Source: Prevotella sp. (GTDB lineage Bacteria > Bacteroidota > Bacteroidia > Bacteroidales > Bacteroidaceae). From it: a stretch of DNA of 45,309 nt. Under the pieces are notes generated by a model. The model was not told where the DNA came from. It made no database searches and worked only from the letters and a program-made list of their open reading frames with translations. Positions 32,945-43,300 of the stretch are shown here, in pieces. The stretch is from contig JAFUDJ010000008.1 of assembly GCA_017459445.1 (NCBI GenBank), forward strand, positions 1 through 45,309, in the 5' to 3' direction. Each line of letters starts with the position of its first letter. Positions within the stretch are counted from its first letter, which is position 1. Both the position numbers and the translations under genes were made by a program.

Positions 32945-34858
32945 TTAATAGCCGTTCGTGCCATACTCGTCGGCATTGGCCAACTGGTCAAGCAGCTCCT
33001 GTGGAATGGGGCGCACCAGATACTTCGAGGTGAATGTGGTGATGTATGGGTTCTTACCCGGCTCCGACAGGTACTGCTGATTGAGACGACCCGTACGCTT
33101 CAGGTCGTACCAGCGCCACTGCTCACCACAGAGTTCACGCGCGCGTTCCTTTAATATAAAGTCGATGGTCATCTCGCTGGCCGTGACCTCCATCTGTGCT
33201 GCATTGGTGGAGAGGGCAGCGTGGCGGCGCACGGCATTCAGATACTCCAGGCCTTCCGTCAGGTGGTTTTCAGCCACGATGGCAGCCTCGGCAGCAATGA
33301 GGTAGATGTCGGTCAGGCGAATGATGGCGATGTCCTGCTCGCACTCCTGATTAGAGTGCAGGTATTTTACGCAACTGAACTTCTTCAGCGAGGGCTGCAG
33401 TGAGCGGAAGTAGGTGTTGGCGGCATGTCCGCCCACCTTCTTGTCGGGGCCTTCGCCGGTTTTGTCCATATACATATTCGGTCCGGCTGCCAGGAACTTC
33501 TGTTGGCTACACCACGTCTCGTCCAAGTCCCAGTTAGGGGTGAAGCAGCCCATGGCGGCATCATTGTCCTCTAACTCAAAGACGGCATCAGTAGCTGTGC
33601 CATTGTCAGAATAGTAATTAAAGCCCGTACCCTTCAAGTCCAAAGCGGTCTTGATATTGCCGGTAATGGTATAGCTGGCCGGGCGGCGCGTATTGTATAG
33701 TGATTTGTCCTTGCCATACTTCTGCCAGTTGCTCAGACTGATAGGATATGACTTGGAACCGATATAGTACTTGTAGTAGAAGCTGTCGCTGAAGCGCGTA
33801 TCGGGGGTATCCTCACGCGGTTCAAAGCACTCTTGCAACAGGTAGAGCGTGGGGCGCCAGACACATGCGTTGGCACGTCCGTAGCGCCATCCTTCAGAAG
33901 CAACGCCGAAATCCTGGGCGGCAGAGCCAATTGCCATCTGATAGTACTGGCGGGTGCGTCCACGGTTCCACCATTCGGGGTTGTAGCCGCCTATGTGGTC
34001 GACAGCCTCGATGAAGAGGTCCTCCTGGTTGGCCTTGTTGTTTTCCGGCAGCCAATATTTCGTGCTTCCACTCTGGTTGGCATCGCTCTGGTAGAGCTGC
34101 TTGGCATCGATGACCTGCTTGGCAGCCTCGTATGCCAACTCGGCACACTGCTTACGCTCTGCACTGCCTTCGGCATAGAGGCGGGTACGCTGCAGGTAAG
34201 CTTTTGCCAGCATGGCCAGTGCCGAGTATTTCGTGACGCGGCCACGGTCAGCCTGCGTCTCGGGCAGGTTGTCAGCGGCAAAGCGCAGGTCGCTGATAAT
34301 CTGGTTATAGAAGTCTTCCTCCGAAGAGCGGGTGGCCTTGTCCTGGGCACCAGACACAGCGACACTGGTTGTATTTAAGGTTACGCCACCCCAGTTCTCT
34401 ACGATATGCCAATTGCTGAAACCACGCAGGAAATAGGCCTCGGCTTGTTTCTCAGGCGGCAGCAGTGTGGGATTCAACTGTCCGTAATAGATGGCGGTGT
34501 TGCAATAGTTGACGGTGGCGTAGAGGGCGTTCCAAACCGTCTTGACCACACCGGTCGATGTGTTCAGGTTCTCCGTGTAATTGGTCAGTTCGGCATGGCT
34601 GCCGTTGCGGCCGCCGTTCATCCACAGGTCGGTACCCATCTCCATCAGGTCGATGCCGTCCATCTTGCCGTACAGGTAATAGTTGTTCTCGTAGCATGCC
34701 GCCAACAGGCTGTTGAGTCCTGCTTCCGTATTATAGACAATGTCCTGGCCTAACTGCGAATGGTTGGTCTCATCGATAGAGCAGGAGGTGAAGGCTGCGG
34801 CGAAACTGCAGCATACAAAGCCTGCGGTCAGGTATTTCTTGATATTTCTTGTAATCAT
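32945..34858 (-). CDS. susD: SusD/RagB-family glycan-binding outer-membrane lipoprotein
   Basis: A 637-residue lipoprotein with lipobox FTSC (Cys26). Family features are visible: the N-terminal helix region LGQDIVYNTEAGLNSLLAAC, the AEAYFLRGFSNWHIVENWGG segment (the common ALRAxxYxxLxxxYGG motif), TPR-like helices (TKYSALAMLAKAYLQRTRLY), and the C-terminal IIRLTDIYLIAAEAAI ... FILKERARELCGEQWRWYDL motif. It caps the SusC pore and binds oligosaccharides for import. It lies 42 bp after susC. The symbol denotes the family; from the neighbouring genes the substrate is probably pectic rather than starch. Confidence 0.95.
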   Translation of the reverse strand: MITRNIKKYLTAGFVCCSFAAAFTSCSIDETNHSQLGQDIVYNTEAGLNSLLAACYENNYYLYGKMDGIDLMEMGTDLWMNGGRNGSHAELTNYTENLNTSTGVVKTVWNALYATVNYCNTAIYYGQLNPTLLPPEKQAEAYFLRGFSNWHIVENWGGVTLNTTSVAVSGAQDKATRSSEEDFYNQIISDLRFAADNLPETQADRGRVTKYSALAMLAKAYLQRTRLYAEGSAERKQCAELAYEAAKQVIDAKQLYQSDANQSGSTKYWLPENNKANQEDLFIEAVDHIGGYNPEWWNRGRTRQYYQMAIGSAAQDFGVASEGWRYGRANACVWRPTLYLLQECFEPREDTPDTRFSDSFYYKYYIGSKSYPISLSNWQKYGKDKSLYNTRRPASYTITGNIKTALDLKGTGFNYYSDNGTATDAVFELEDNDAAMGCFTPNWDLDETWCSQQKFLAAGPNMYMDKTGEGPDKKVGGHAANTYFRSLQPSLKKFSCVKYLHSNQECEQDIAIIRLTDIYLIAAEAAIVAENHLTEGLEYLNAVRRHAALSTNAAQMEVTASEMTIDFILKERARELCGEQWRWYDLKRTGRLNQQYLSEPGKNPYITTFTSKYLVRPIPQELLDQLANADEYGTNGY

Positions 34859-34900
34859 AGTCGTATCAGTTTTCTAAAGTCTGTAGTCTTCCATCTTAAA

Positions 34901-37900
34901 TCAGAACGAAACGTTGAGTCCGAATACCAAGGTCTTGTAGAGCGGGAACTTGTCGGAGGCGTTAGATTCGGGGTCCATGCCCTTCAGCAGGTTGTGCTCC
35001 TTGGCAATAATCAGCGGATTGGTGATGGTGCCGTAGACGCGCAGCTTGGTGAGGCTTAGCTTGCGGAGGATGGACTTCGGGAACGTGTAGCCCAAGGTGA
35101 TGTTCTTGATTTTGAAGAAGCTGCCGTTGACATAGTACATGGACTCCTTCTGTGCCGTGGTCATAGAGTAGCCCTGGATGGGGCGCGGATAGGCATTGGT
35201 AGGATTCGAGGGTGTCCAGTAGTCGTAGCAGGCGGGCTGGTTCTTGTTGCTGACGTAGGAGAGCAGCTCGCCGTTAATCACCTGCCCCCAGCGCATGTTC
35301 ATCATGATGGAGAGGTCGAAGTTGTAGAACGTGAACTGGTTCTGGAAACCGAGGCTCCAGTCGGGAGTCTTAGAACCAAGAATCTGGCGGTCGGTATTGG
35401 CATTGATGGTGTAGGTGTTGTTGCGGTTGTAGTACACCTGATTGCCGTCGTCATCCACCTCGCCGGGGATGTAGTAGGCACCGGTCTTGAACTCGCCTGA
35501 GGGATTGCCGTCGTCATCCAACAGCTCGTAGGTGTAGTTGGGGTCCCATACTAAGCGGGGGACGTCTACCTTGACGGTACCCACCTGGTTGCCGAAGGCG
35601 GCAGCCTGCTCCTCTTCGCCATACTGCCAGATGCCCAGTTTCTTATATCCATAGAAGGTATTGACTGGATTGTCGAGGAAGAGGTTCAGTGCCACAAGTT
35701 CATCCACGGCTATATTGTTGCCGAGGTTGATTTCCTTCAGCCGTTCCTTATTGGTGGCAAAGGTAAGTGTGCTGGACCATGTGAAGTTTTTCTTCACAAT
35801 GTTTCGGGTATTCAGCGTCAGCTCAAAGCCTCGGTTACTGATACGGGCAATATTCGAGTTGCGCACATAGGGTTCCTTGGCGTTGTATAATCCATTGGTG
35901 GTAGGCACGGGACGTTCGTAGAGCACGTTTTTGGTATCGGTGGTGTAGTACTCCAACGAACCGTCGATGCGTCCGCCGAGGAAGGCGAAGTCAAGTCCGA
36001 AGTTCCAGTTATAGGAGGTCTCCCATGTCAGGTCGGGGCTGGTGACATATTTTGTCAGTTTGTAAGGGATGATGTCTGTGTCGCCCAGTGTGACATGGGT
36101 GGCCGACGGCTCCACTAACTGTACGGAGGTGTAGGGACCGATATTGGAGTTACCCGTCACACCATAGCCGATACGCAGCTTCAGGTTGTCGAGCCAGTTC
36201 TTGGTCTTCTCCATGAACGGCTCGTCGCTGATGCGCCAGCCTACGCTGACAGCCGGGAAGGCATGCCAGCGGTGGTCCTTGTGCAGTACGGAAGCGCCGT
36301 CCCAACGCACGGAGGCTGACAACAGGTAGCGGCCTAAGAAGCTGTAACTGCCACGGAGGATGTACGACAGCTTGGAACTCTCAGAGTAGTCGGTGTCAGT
36401 CTTTGGGTTGTAGCCGGCACCGAGGTTATAGTATAGGAACTCGTCGAACTCTATCTGCTCCGATGAGTTGTTGCTGCTCTCGCTGCGACTCTTGCCGTAT
36501 TCTATGACCCCCGTCAGCGCTATGTCGTGTTGTTTGTTGATGTTGAGGTTATAGCTCAGAATATTCTGCCACATATAGCTCCATCCGTTACCTGTGTTGT
36601 AGTTGGCGGAACGCTGGTTGGGCGACTGCGAGCCAGTCAGCTCCATGTAGGTATTCAGACCGTCATAGACACCTGTGCGGGAGTTAGAGATACTGGCATT
36701 GAGCAACGATTTGAACGAGAGACCTTTCAGCGGACGTATCTCTATGAAAGGAGCTACGTTGATGTATGTCGTCTTCTGGTTGCGCTTATAGGCGTAGGGG
36801 GCATCGTCGGCCAGGATATTCACGTAGTCGGTCATGTCATCAATGGGCTTGAGCTTCAGTGAACCGTCCTCATTGCGTACCTGTCCGAGCGACAACTGAT
36901 TGAGCGACTTGCTCAAACGACTGTTACGGGCCTCCTTGTTCTGATAGGTCAGCGTGGACTGGAAGCCGACGGACACGATGTCGTTAATCTTGTAAGTAGT
37001 ACCTGCGCGGAAGGTCAGCTTGTCGAACTTGTCGTTCTCGTACAAGCCTTTCTCCTGCTGATAACCGGCACTCATGTACGACTGCATGTGCTCCGAGCCG
37101 CCACGGACCGAGATGTTGTAGTTCTGCTGGACACCGGTATGCAGGATTTCGTCGCGCCAGTTAATCCACTGGTTGTTTTTGTAGGCTTCCAAAGCACCGT
37201 CGGAGAGTCCTGCCGAGCTGAACAGCTCTTCGATGCTGTCAGGTTCCTTGTCATAACGGGCACGGTAGCCTTCGGTGATGAAGTTCAGCCAGTCCTGTCC
37301 CTGTAAAGTCTCAGGATAGGAAGGGAAGGCGTTGATACCGATGTAGGCGTTGAAGTCGACCTGTGTCTTGCCGACCTGTCCCTGGCGGGTGGTGACGATG
37401 ACGACACCGTTGGCACCCTCGGCACCGTAGACAGCCGTCGAGGCGGCATCTTTCAGGACTTCAATGTTCTCGATGTCGTTGGGGTTCAGATTGTCAATGT
37501 CGCCCGGTACGCCGTCAATGATAAACAACGGAGCACAGTTGGATGTCAGCGAACGGTTACCACGCAGCAGCAACTGCGGTGCGGAACCGGCCTGGCCTGA
37601 CTCGCGGACGATGTCGAGACCGGCAATCTTGCCCGACAGACCTTCCATGGCATTCATGACAGGCGCTTTCTTGATGTCCTCGGAACCGACTTGCGAGATG
37701 GCTCCCAGCATGTCGCGCTTGCGGACAGTGCCGTAGCCGATGACCAGCACGTCGTCCAGTCCTACGGCGTCAGGCTCCATCTTGACCTCCAGCTGCGGGC
37801 TGTCAGCACTGACGGTCTTCTTGCGGTAGCCAATGTATTCAAACGTGATTCTCTGCTTACCGGCGGGTACGGTCAGGACGAAATTTCCGTCGAGGTCAGT

Positions 37901-38143
37901 AATGGCACCTGCCAGTTGATTGCCGTCAGCCACCTTGACGGTGACACCAATCATAGGTTCTCCAAACTCGTCCACCACGTGACCTTTTACCGTCTTGGAC
38001 TGAGCTACAGCGGCAAGTTCGTTGGTCGTCGTGCTGCCTTCAGCCATGGCCGTAGCCGGTGTGAGCATCAGCGTTAGCAGTCCGACAACAGGAAAAGCTG
38101 TCAGCAAACAGCGGTTTGCAATGGTCTTGGTTAGTTTTTTCAT
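34901..38143 (-). CDS. susC: SusC/RagA-family TonB-dependent outer-membrane transporter
   Basis: A 1080-residue protein when started at 38143 (MKKLTKTIANRCLL...); the longer frame from 38215 is less likely because it gives no better signal peptide and crosses the inverted repeat. Residues about 40-125 are a carboxypeptidase-D-like regulatory domain (VKGHVVDEFGEPMIGVTVKV). LDDVLVIGYGTVRKRDMLGA is the TonB box/plug entry typical of SusC, followed by the plug (LLLRGNRSLTS, NIEVLKDAASTAVYGAEGAN) and a 22-strand barrel ending in aromatic Phe (LVFGLNVSF). It takes up glycan fragments with TonB energy and pairs with SusD just downstream. No hybrid two-component or ECF regulator is seen in the window. 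Confidence 0.95.
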   Translation of the reverse strand: MKKLTKTIANRCLLTAFPVVGLLTLMLTPATAMAEGSTTTNELAAVAQSKTVKGHVVDEFGEPMIGVTVKVADGNQLAGAITDLDGNFVLTVPAGKQRITFEYIGYRKKTVSADSPQLEVKMEPDAVGLDDVLVIGYGTVRKRDMLGAISQVGSEDIKKAPVMNAMEGLSGKIAGLDIVRESGQAGSAPQLLLRGNRSLTSNCAPLFIIDGVPGDIDNLNPNDIENIEVLKDAASTAVYGAEGANGVVIVTTRQGQVGKTQVDFNAYIGINAFPSYPETLQGQDWLNFITEGYRARYDKEPDSIEELFSSAGLSDGALEAYKNNQWINWRDEILHTGVQQNYNISVRGGSEHMQSYMSAGYQQEKGLYENDKFDKLTFRAGTTYKINDIVSVGFQSTLTYQNKEARNSRLSKSLNQLSLGQVRNEDGSLKLKPIDDMTDYVNILADDAPYAYKRNQKTTYINVAPFIEIRPLKGLSFKSLLNASISNSRTGVYDGLNTYMELTGSQSPNQRSANYNTGNGWSYMWQNILSYNLNINKQHDIALTGVIEYGKSRSESSNNSSEQIEFDEFLYYNLGAGYNPKTDTDYSESSKLSYILRGSYSFLGRYLLSASVRWDGASVLHKDHRWHAFPAVSVGWRISDEPFMEKTKNWLDNLKLRIGYGVTGNSNIGPYTSVQLVEPSATHVTLGDTDIIPYKLTKYVTSPDLTWETSYNWNFGLDFAFLGGRIDGSLEYYTTDTKNVLYERPVPTTNGLYNAKEPYVRNSNIARISNRGFELTLNTRNIVKKNFTWSSTLTFATNKERLKEINLGNNIAVDELVALNLFLDNPVNTFYGYKKLGIWQYGEEEQAAAFGNQVGTVKVDVPRLVWDPNYTYELLDDDGNPSGEFKTGAYYIPGEVDDDGNQVYYNRNNTYTINANTDRQILGSKTPDWSLGFQNQFTFYNFDLSIMMNMRWGQVINGELLSYVSNKNQPACYDYWTPSNPTNAYPRPIQGYSMTTAQKESMYYVNGSFFKIKNITLGYTFPKSILRKLSLTKLRVYGTITNPLIIAKEHNLLKGMDPESNASDKFPLYKTLVFGLNVSF

Positions 38144-38186
38144 GCGTCGTAAAATTAGTAATAGTTTATTTTTCAGACGCATGAAA
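38138..38186 (-). promoter_or_regulatory. 11-bp inverted repeat that covers the susC start codon
   Basis: TTTCATGCGTC (38138-38148) and GACGCATGAAA (38176-38186) are exact inverted copies with a 27-nt spacer. In the susC message the second arm contains the AUG and the next codon, so a hairpin would hide the start from the ribosome. The spacer is AT-rich. It lies in the 71-bp gap after tsaE. Confidence 0.75.
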
Positions 38187-38214
38187 GCCGAATTTGTCAT
38201 CATTAACCGGCACA

Positions 38215-38634
38215 TTACCTGCGCAAGCTGACGATGCGCGTGCCGTCGGGCTGTTGCTCAATGCTGATGCGCACGGCATCGTCGGGCAGAATGTCCTCAA
38301 TAAGTTCGGGCCACTCAATGAAACAGAGGGCTCCGCTGTAGAAGTAGTCTTCGTAACCCATGTCATAGACCTCTTCGATGCGGCGGATGCGATAGAAGTC
38401 GAAGTGGTAGATGGGATTCCCATCACCCGTCATCTGATATTCGTTAACGATGGCGAAGGTGGGGCTGGTGATGACATCTTCTACGCCCAACTCCTCGCAG
38501 ACGGCTTTGATGAAAGTGGTTTTCCCGGCTCCCATCTGGCCATAGAATGCAAAGACACGGGCTTTGCCCATGTCGGCAATGAAGGTGCGGGCGGCGTCGC
38601 GGATGGCGGCAGGAGTATTGATGATGATTTTCAT
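38215..38634 (-). CDS. tsaE: tRNA threonylcarbamoyladenosine biosynthesis ATPase TsaE
   Basis: A 139-residue P-loop ATPase that helps TsaB/TsaD form t6A37 in tRNAs decoding ANN codons. The Walker A motif is GQMGAGKTT (about 32-40). The [11 protein letters not shown] segment and HFDFYRI, followed by IEWPELI, are diagnostic of TsaE. The length is normal. It begins 4 bp after porX ends, so it is probably co-transcribed with porX and porW. Confidence 0.95.
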   Translation of the reverse strand: MKIIINTPAAIRDAARTFIADMGKARVFAFYGQMGAGKTTFIKAVCEELGVEDVITSPTFAIVNEYQMTGDGNPIYHFDFYRIRRIEEVYDMGYEDYFYSGALCFIEWPELIEDILPDDAVRISIEQQPDGTRIVSLRR

Positions 38635-38638
38635 GTTC

Positions 38639-40216
38639 TTATCGGTTAGACTTTTTACTCTTCAGGCTGATGATGGGGATAATCATCTCCTCCATTGAGA
38701 TGCCTCCGTGCTGGAACGTGTTACGGTAGTAGGAGACGTAGTAGTTGTAGTTGTTAGGATAGGCAAAGAAGTCGTCGCCAGTGGCAAAGACGTAGCTCGT
38801 CGACAGGTTGGGAGCCGGCAGCTGTGCCTTGGCAGGGTCCTTGATGACGAAGAGTTCCTTGGAGTCATAGGCCAGGTTCTTACCCAGCTTATAGCGCAGG
38901 TTGGTATTGGTGTTGCGGTCGCCGATGATTTTGACGGGGTTGGTGGCGCGAATACTGCCGTGGTCGGTGGTGATGATGATACGGTAGTCGGTCTGTGCCA
39001 GCTGTCGGAAGAGGTCGGCGATGACGGAATGGCGGAACCACGACAGCGTGATGCTGCGGTAGGCTGATTCGTTGTTGGCCAGTTCGCGCACCATCTTCGA
39101 CTCCGTACGGGCATGGGAGAGCATGTCGATGAAGTTGAACACGACGACATTCAGGTCGTAGCGGCTGAGGCTGTTCAGTTGTCCTACCAGGCGCTCGGCT
39201 TCTTGGGAGGTGTTGATTTTATGGTAGCTGAACGTGTTCTTGCGGCGGTAGCGCTCCAGCTGTGTCTGGATGAGCGGCCCCTCGTTGAGGTTCTTCCCCT
39301 CTTCTTCGTCCTCGTCGACCCACAGGTCGGGGAACATCTTGGCTATCTGGACAGGCATGAGGCCGGAGAAAATGGCGTTGCGGGCATATTGCGTGGCGGT
39401 TGGCAAGATGCTGCAATACACGTCGTCGTCAATCTCGAACTGGTCGGAGAGCTCGCCTTCCAGCACTTTCCACTGGTCGTAGCGGAAATTGTCGAGTACC
39501 ACGAAAAACACCTTCTCGCCCTCGTTGAGCAGGGGGAACACCTTGGTCTTGAAGACGGCAGGGGAGAGCAGGGGGGCACTGGTCTTCCCCCCAGCGGGAG
39601 ATGAGAGGGGGACCACCCAGTCAAGGTAATTCTGCTTGATGAACTTTGCAAAGCCGTTGTTGGCTTCTTGTTTCTGCATCTGCAGCATGTCGGTCATCTG
39701 CGAGTCGGTGGCGCTCAGCTCCAGCTCCCAGCGTACCAGCTTCTTATAGATGTCGGTCCAGTCATGCCATGTGCGGCAGTCCATAATCTGCATGGATAAC
39801 TGCTGGAACTGCTGCTGATAGCTGCTCTGTACGGTCTCAGTGACGATTTCGCGACGGTGGATGTTCTTCTTCAACGTCAGCAGAATCTGGTTGGGATTGA
39901 CGGGCTTGATGAGATAGTCGGCAATCTGTTGGCCAATAGCCTGGTTCATGATGTCCTCCTCCTCGCTCTTGGTGACCATGACGACAGGTACCTGCGGCGT
40001 AATCTCCTTGATGCGCTGCAGCGTCTCCAGGCCACTGAGACCGGGCATCATCTCGTCAAGCAGCACCAGGTCGAAGGTGCGGTTGCGGCATGCCTCGATG
40101 GCATCGGTGCCATTGGTCACCGTCACCACCTCGTAGCCTTTCTTCTCTAAGAACAATAAGTGGGCGCGGAGCAGTTCCATTTCGTCGTCAGCCCATAGCA
40201 ATAGTCCGTTTGTCAT
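38639..40216 (-). CDS. porX: PorX, response regulator with a PglZ phosphatase domain (type IX secretion)
   Basis: A 525-residue protein starting at the ATG at 40216; the longer frame from 40336 merely translates the 8-bp array upstream and is rejected. Residues 4-120 are a CheY-like receiver (LLLWADDE, acceptor Asp54 in [29 protein letters not shown]). The rest is a PglZ/alkaline-phosphatase-superfamily domain ([37 protein letters not shown]). PorX regulates T9SS gene expression and function in Porphyromonas and related bacteria. Here it follows porW and precedes tsaE. An 8-bp tandem array fills the leader before its start codon. Confidence 0.93.
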   Translation of the reverse strand: MTNGLLLWADDEMELLRAHLLFLEKKGYEVVTVTNGTDAIEACRNRTFDLVLLDEMMPGLSGLETLQRIKEITPQVPVVMVTKSEEEDIMNQAIGQQIADYLIKPVNPNQILLTLKKNIHRREIVTETVQSSYQQQFQQLSMQIMDCRTWHDWTDIYKKLVRWELELSATDSQMTDMLQMQKQEANNGFAKFIKQNYLDWVVPLSSPAGGKTSAPLLSPAVFKTKVFPLLNEGEKVFFVVLDNFRYDQWKVLEGELSDQFEIDDDVYCSILPTATQYARNAIFSGLMPVQIAKMFPDLWVDEDEEEGKNLNEGPLIQTQLERYRRKNTFSYHKINTSQEAERLVGQLNSLSRYDLNVVVFNFIDMLSHARTESKMVRELANNESAYRSITLSWFRHSVIADLFRQLAQTDYRIIITTDHGSIRATNPVKIIGDRNTNTNLRYKLGKNLAYDSKELFVIKDPAKAQLPAPNLSTSYVFATGDDFFAYPNNYNYYVSYYRNTFQHGGISMEEMIIPIISLKSKKSNR

Positions 40217-40219
40217 GTT

Positions 40220-40323
40220 TTTTTCGATGTTTCGATATTCCGAGGTTCCGATATTTCGATGTTTCGATATTCCGATATTTCGAGGTTTCGAGGTTCCGAG
40301 GTTCCGAGGTTTCGAGGTTTCGA
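40220..40323 (-). repeat. 8-bp tandem array, 13 units, in front of porX
   Basis: Read on the minus strand, exact 8-bp units TCGAAACC, TCGGAACC, TCGAAATA, TCGGAATA, TCGAAACA and TCGAAAAA follow each other from 40323 to 40220. They begin 9 bp after the porW stop (40333) and end three bases before the porX ATG. The consensus TCGRAAYM, the sense orientation and the position match the array at 19440-19582. Confidence 0.92.
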
Positions 40324-40332
40324 GGTCCGGCA

Positions 40333-43300
40333 TCATTGGAAGAAGTCGTCGTCGAAGTCCATGTTGCCGCCTTGCTGCGGGGCCGGGCTGTCGAAGAACA
40401 GGTCGTCATCGTTGTTCGATGATGGCTGCTGCTGGGTGCCGTTGCCGTCGTCATCACCCTCGTCGCCCTCGTCTTCATCCTCCACGTCAGAGTCCTCAGA
40501 CTGCCGGATGATGGTCTCCGGCTCGTCAAGGAGCGGAATAGGCGATATAGGCAGGGGTGCCAGCTCTTTTTCGAAGAATACCTCATAGTCCTTATAGCTG
40601 AAGGCGGTACCCAGCAGCCGCAGGTTAGGCTCGCTGACAATCAGGCTTCGGCAACCGTGCAACAGGGCGGACATGTGGCTGTCGGCATAGAGCTGTCGGG
40701 CATACTGCCGGGCCTCGTCGTAGCTGAGGAAACCACTGACGAGCATGCGGGCCAGTCCGTGGGCGTCCTCGTCGATGTTAATCTCGAAGTTGCGGACAAG
40801 GTAGTTGGAGAAGTTGTACTTGGCCATCTCATAGAGCAGCTGGTTCTGGTCCAGCGAGTCAGGCTGGTAGGCCAGCAGGAATATGTAGCTGACGTCGCGG
40901 GCGTTGCTGAGCGTATCGACACGGGTGGAGTCTTGCCCCATCTCACTGCTGCGTAGCGACCAGATGTCGCCGATGTCGAACTTGCCGCCATGCAGGCGAC
41001 GACCCTGCTGGACGCCGCGCAGTATCATGCCGGCCAACTCGCTGACTTCACTTTGCGGGTATTTTTCTACGACCTGCTTCATACGCTCGGTACATGCACC
41101 GGGGTCGCCTTCGTTCAGCAGGCTTAAGCCTTCTATAAAAAGGAATTTCGGTCGGTGCTGTCCTAACGGGAAGCGGCTTTCGGAAATCTGCGTGTTGCCT
41201 TTCACCTCTTGGTGGCGGTCTGCCTTGAACGCCTCGTAGGTGGCAGCATACAGGGAGTCTTCGATGTGTACGCCAAAGCGCTGGTTCTCGGCAAAGTTCG
41301 GGTCGGAGAGCAGAATAGTCCAGTCGCTCTCTGGATAGTCCTGCTGGAGCGTGGCCAGACAGCGGTCGGCCTCCGCCGGTTCTCCACGCCGTGAGAAGAG
41401 CAGCCACAGGTGATACCACGCCTCGTCGTTATGCTCGTAGTCGGGGAACTGGGTGGTGAGGCGGGTGAGTGCCTTTTCTGAAAGGCGCAAATTGTCGAAC
41501 TTGTCCTTGAAGATGATGCCGGAATGGAACAGACCGTCCTTGATAAGGTTGTTGCTCTCGGCCACCTGCTCCTCGGTGAACGGTATCTGGGCCAGGTAGT
41601 ATTCCCGCTTGTGCGGGTCGAGGGCGGCACTATCAGGTGTCTCGGCGGCGATGCTGTCAGTGCCCTCCGAAGTTTCCGTACTTTCTAAAGCCTCCGGATT
41701 ATCTGGATTGTCGGGATTGTCCGGGTCTTCCGCGCCTTCCGGGTTGAGGTTGACCACGGTACGATTGACGCGGCGCCAGTCATCCTGATTCTCGCGCTTT
41801 CCCCACAGCCGCTGGAACGACTGCTTGCCCTGGCTGACAGCTTGTGGGTTATAGAAATACCAAAGGCCATTGGAAGATGCCGTGGGCATAGTCGGCGTGG
41901 TCGGTGCCGACATGTTGTTGGTGCCCTTGGCCGACTCCTGTTGTAGCACTTTCTCGGCTTCAGCTTCCTCCTGGGCGCGGCGCTCCTCCTTCTCTTTCTT
42001 GATAAGTTCCTCTATCAGCTTGTCAATAACCTTGTTGCGCTCTTCCTCCGGCATCTTGGCCAACCGTTGCAGTGAGTCCTGCAACTCTACGGCGTTGGTG
42101 TATGGCACCAGCTCGTCAAGCAGCTTGGAGCGCTCAGAAAGCTGGCGATAGTCTTTGCGGTCCTTGTCGAGCAGTCCGATAGCTTCGCCGTAGCAGCGCT
42201 GGGCATCACCAAACTTCTCCTTATCCCAGTATACATTGCCCAGCGTCAGCAGCAGGACACCTTTCTCTATGCCGCTGCGTGTAGCTTTCTTCACGCCTTC
42301 TTCATAAGCCTCGATAGCCTTGAGCGTGTCGCGTTGCGTCATGTAGATGTTGCCAATGGCATAATATATCTGGTCAAGGAAATCTTTGTTGTTATCGGAA
42401 CGGGCCATGCGGCGCAGACGGCTAATCTTACGCTTGTAGTCGCCGGCAGGCATCACCTCTGTCTGGGCGATGCGGGCATTGAACTCCAATTCGTAGGGCG
42501 GATTGAGGCTTATTACACGTTTAAACGCCTTGTAGGCTTCCGCTTTGTGGCCTGTCAACGACTGTATCTGCCCCATGAGGAACCACTCGCGAGCTTTTTG
42601 CTTGCGGCGCTTCTCGTGCTTGATAGCCTTGCGCAGGTAGGGTATGGCTTCTTCGTAGCGTTGGCTGCGTACATAGTAGTCGGCGTAGGTGTAGTCCCAT
42701 TCGTTGGCGGCGCGGAAGTGCATGCTGTCGCGGCGTTGCTTGACGATGAGGTCTTCGGCATCGTAGAGCCAGTCAAGCTCGACATAGCTCTTGGCTTGCC
42801 AGGCACGGGCACGGCCATAGATGGCGGGCTGATTCTGGTAGAGGCGTGAGACGTAGGAGAATGTGGCAGCAGCCTCCTCGAACTTGCCTTGCTGGAATTG
42901 CGACTTGCCCAACAGGAACCAGGCATGCCACAGGAATGGGTTGTACTCGCGGCGGCTTAGCCATTCTATGTCTTTCTGAGTCTTGCGGCGGCTCTTGTTC
43001 CATTCGGGGCGCACCTTGATGCTGTGTTGCTTGATGGTCTTCTCAGCCTTTTCTATGGCACGGTCGAAATTGGCTTTCCCCAGCTCGCGGCTCGTCTTGT
43101 TGCCGACCATGTACAGGGGAATCACCTCTGTGCAGTTGTCCTTGTTGCCTTTCTCCTTTTCCACCGTGCCGTCGATGAATGCCTGAGAGCCGTTGTAGTA
43201 GGTGTTGTAACGAGCCGTAAACGACTGCCAGAAACGGCTTTGCGGCGTGTTCTTCTTCGTGGAACAGGCGGTGGCTAAAAGTAAAAAGGTAAAAAGGTAA

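Noticed and set aside
38144-38215. Longer start of susC
   Set aside because: The extra residues precede a normal signal peptide and read through the inverted repeat.
40217-40336. N-terminal extension of PorX (40 residues from 40336)
   Set aside because: The extension is the direct translation of the 8-bp array (repeated SKPRN-like peptides) and PorX homology starts at [12 protein letters not shown].
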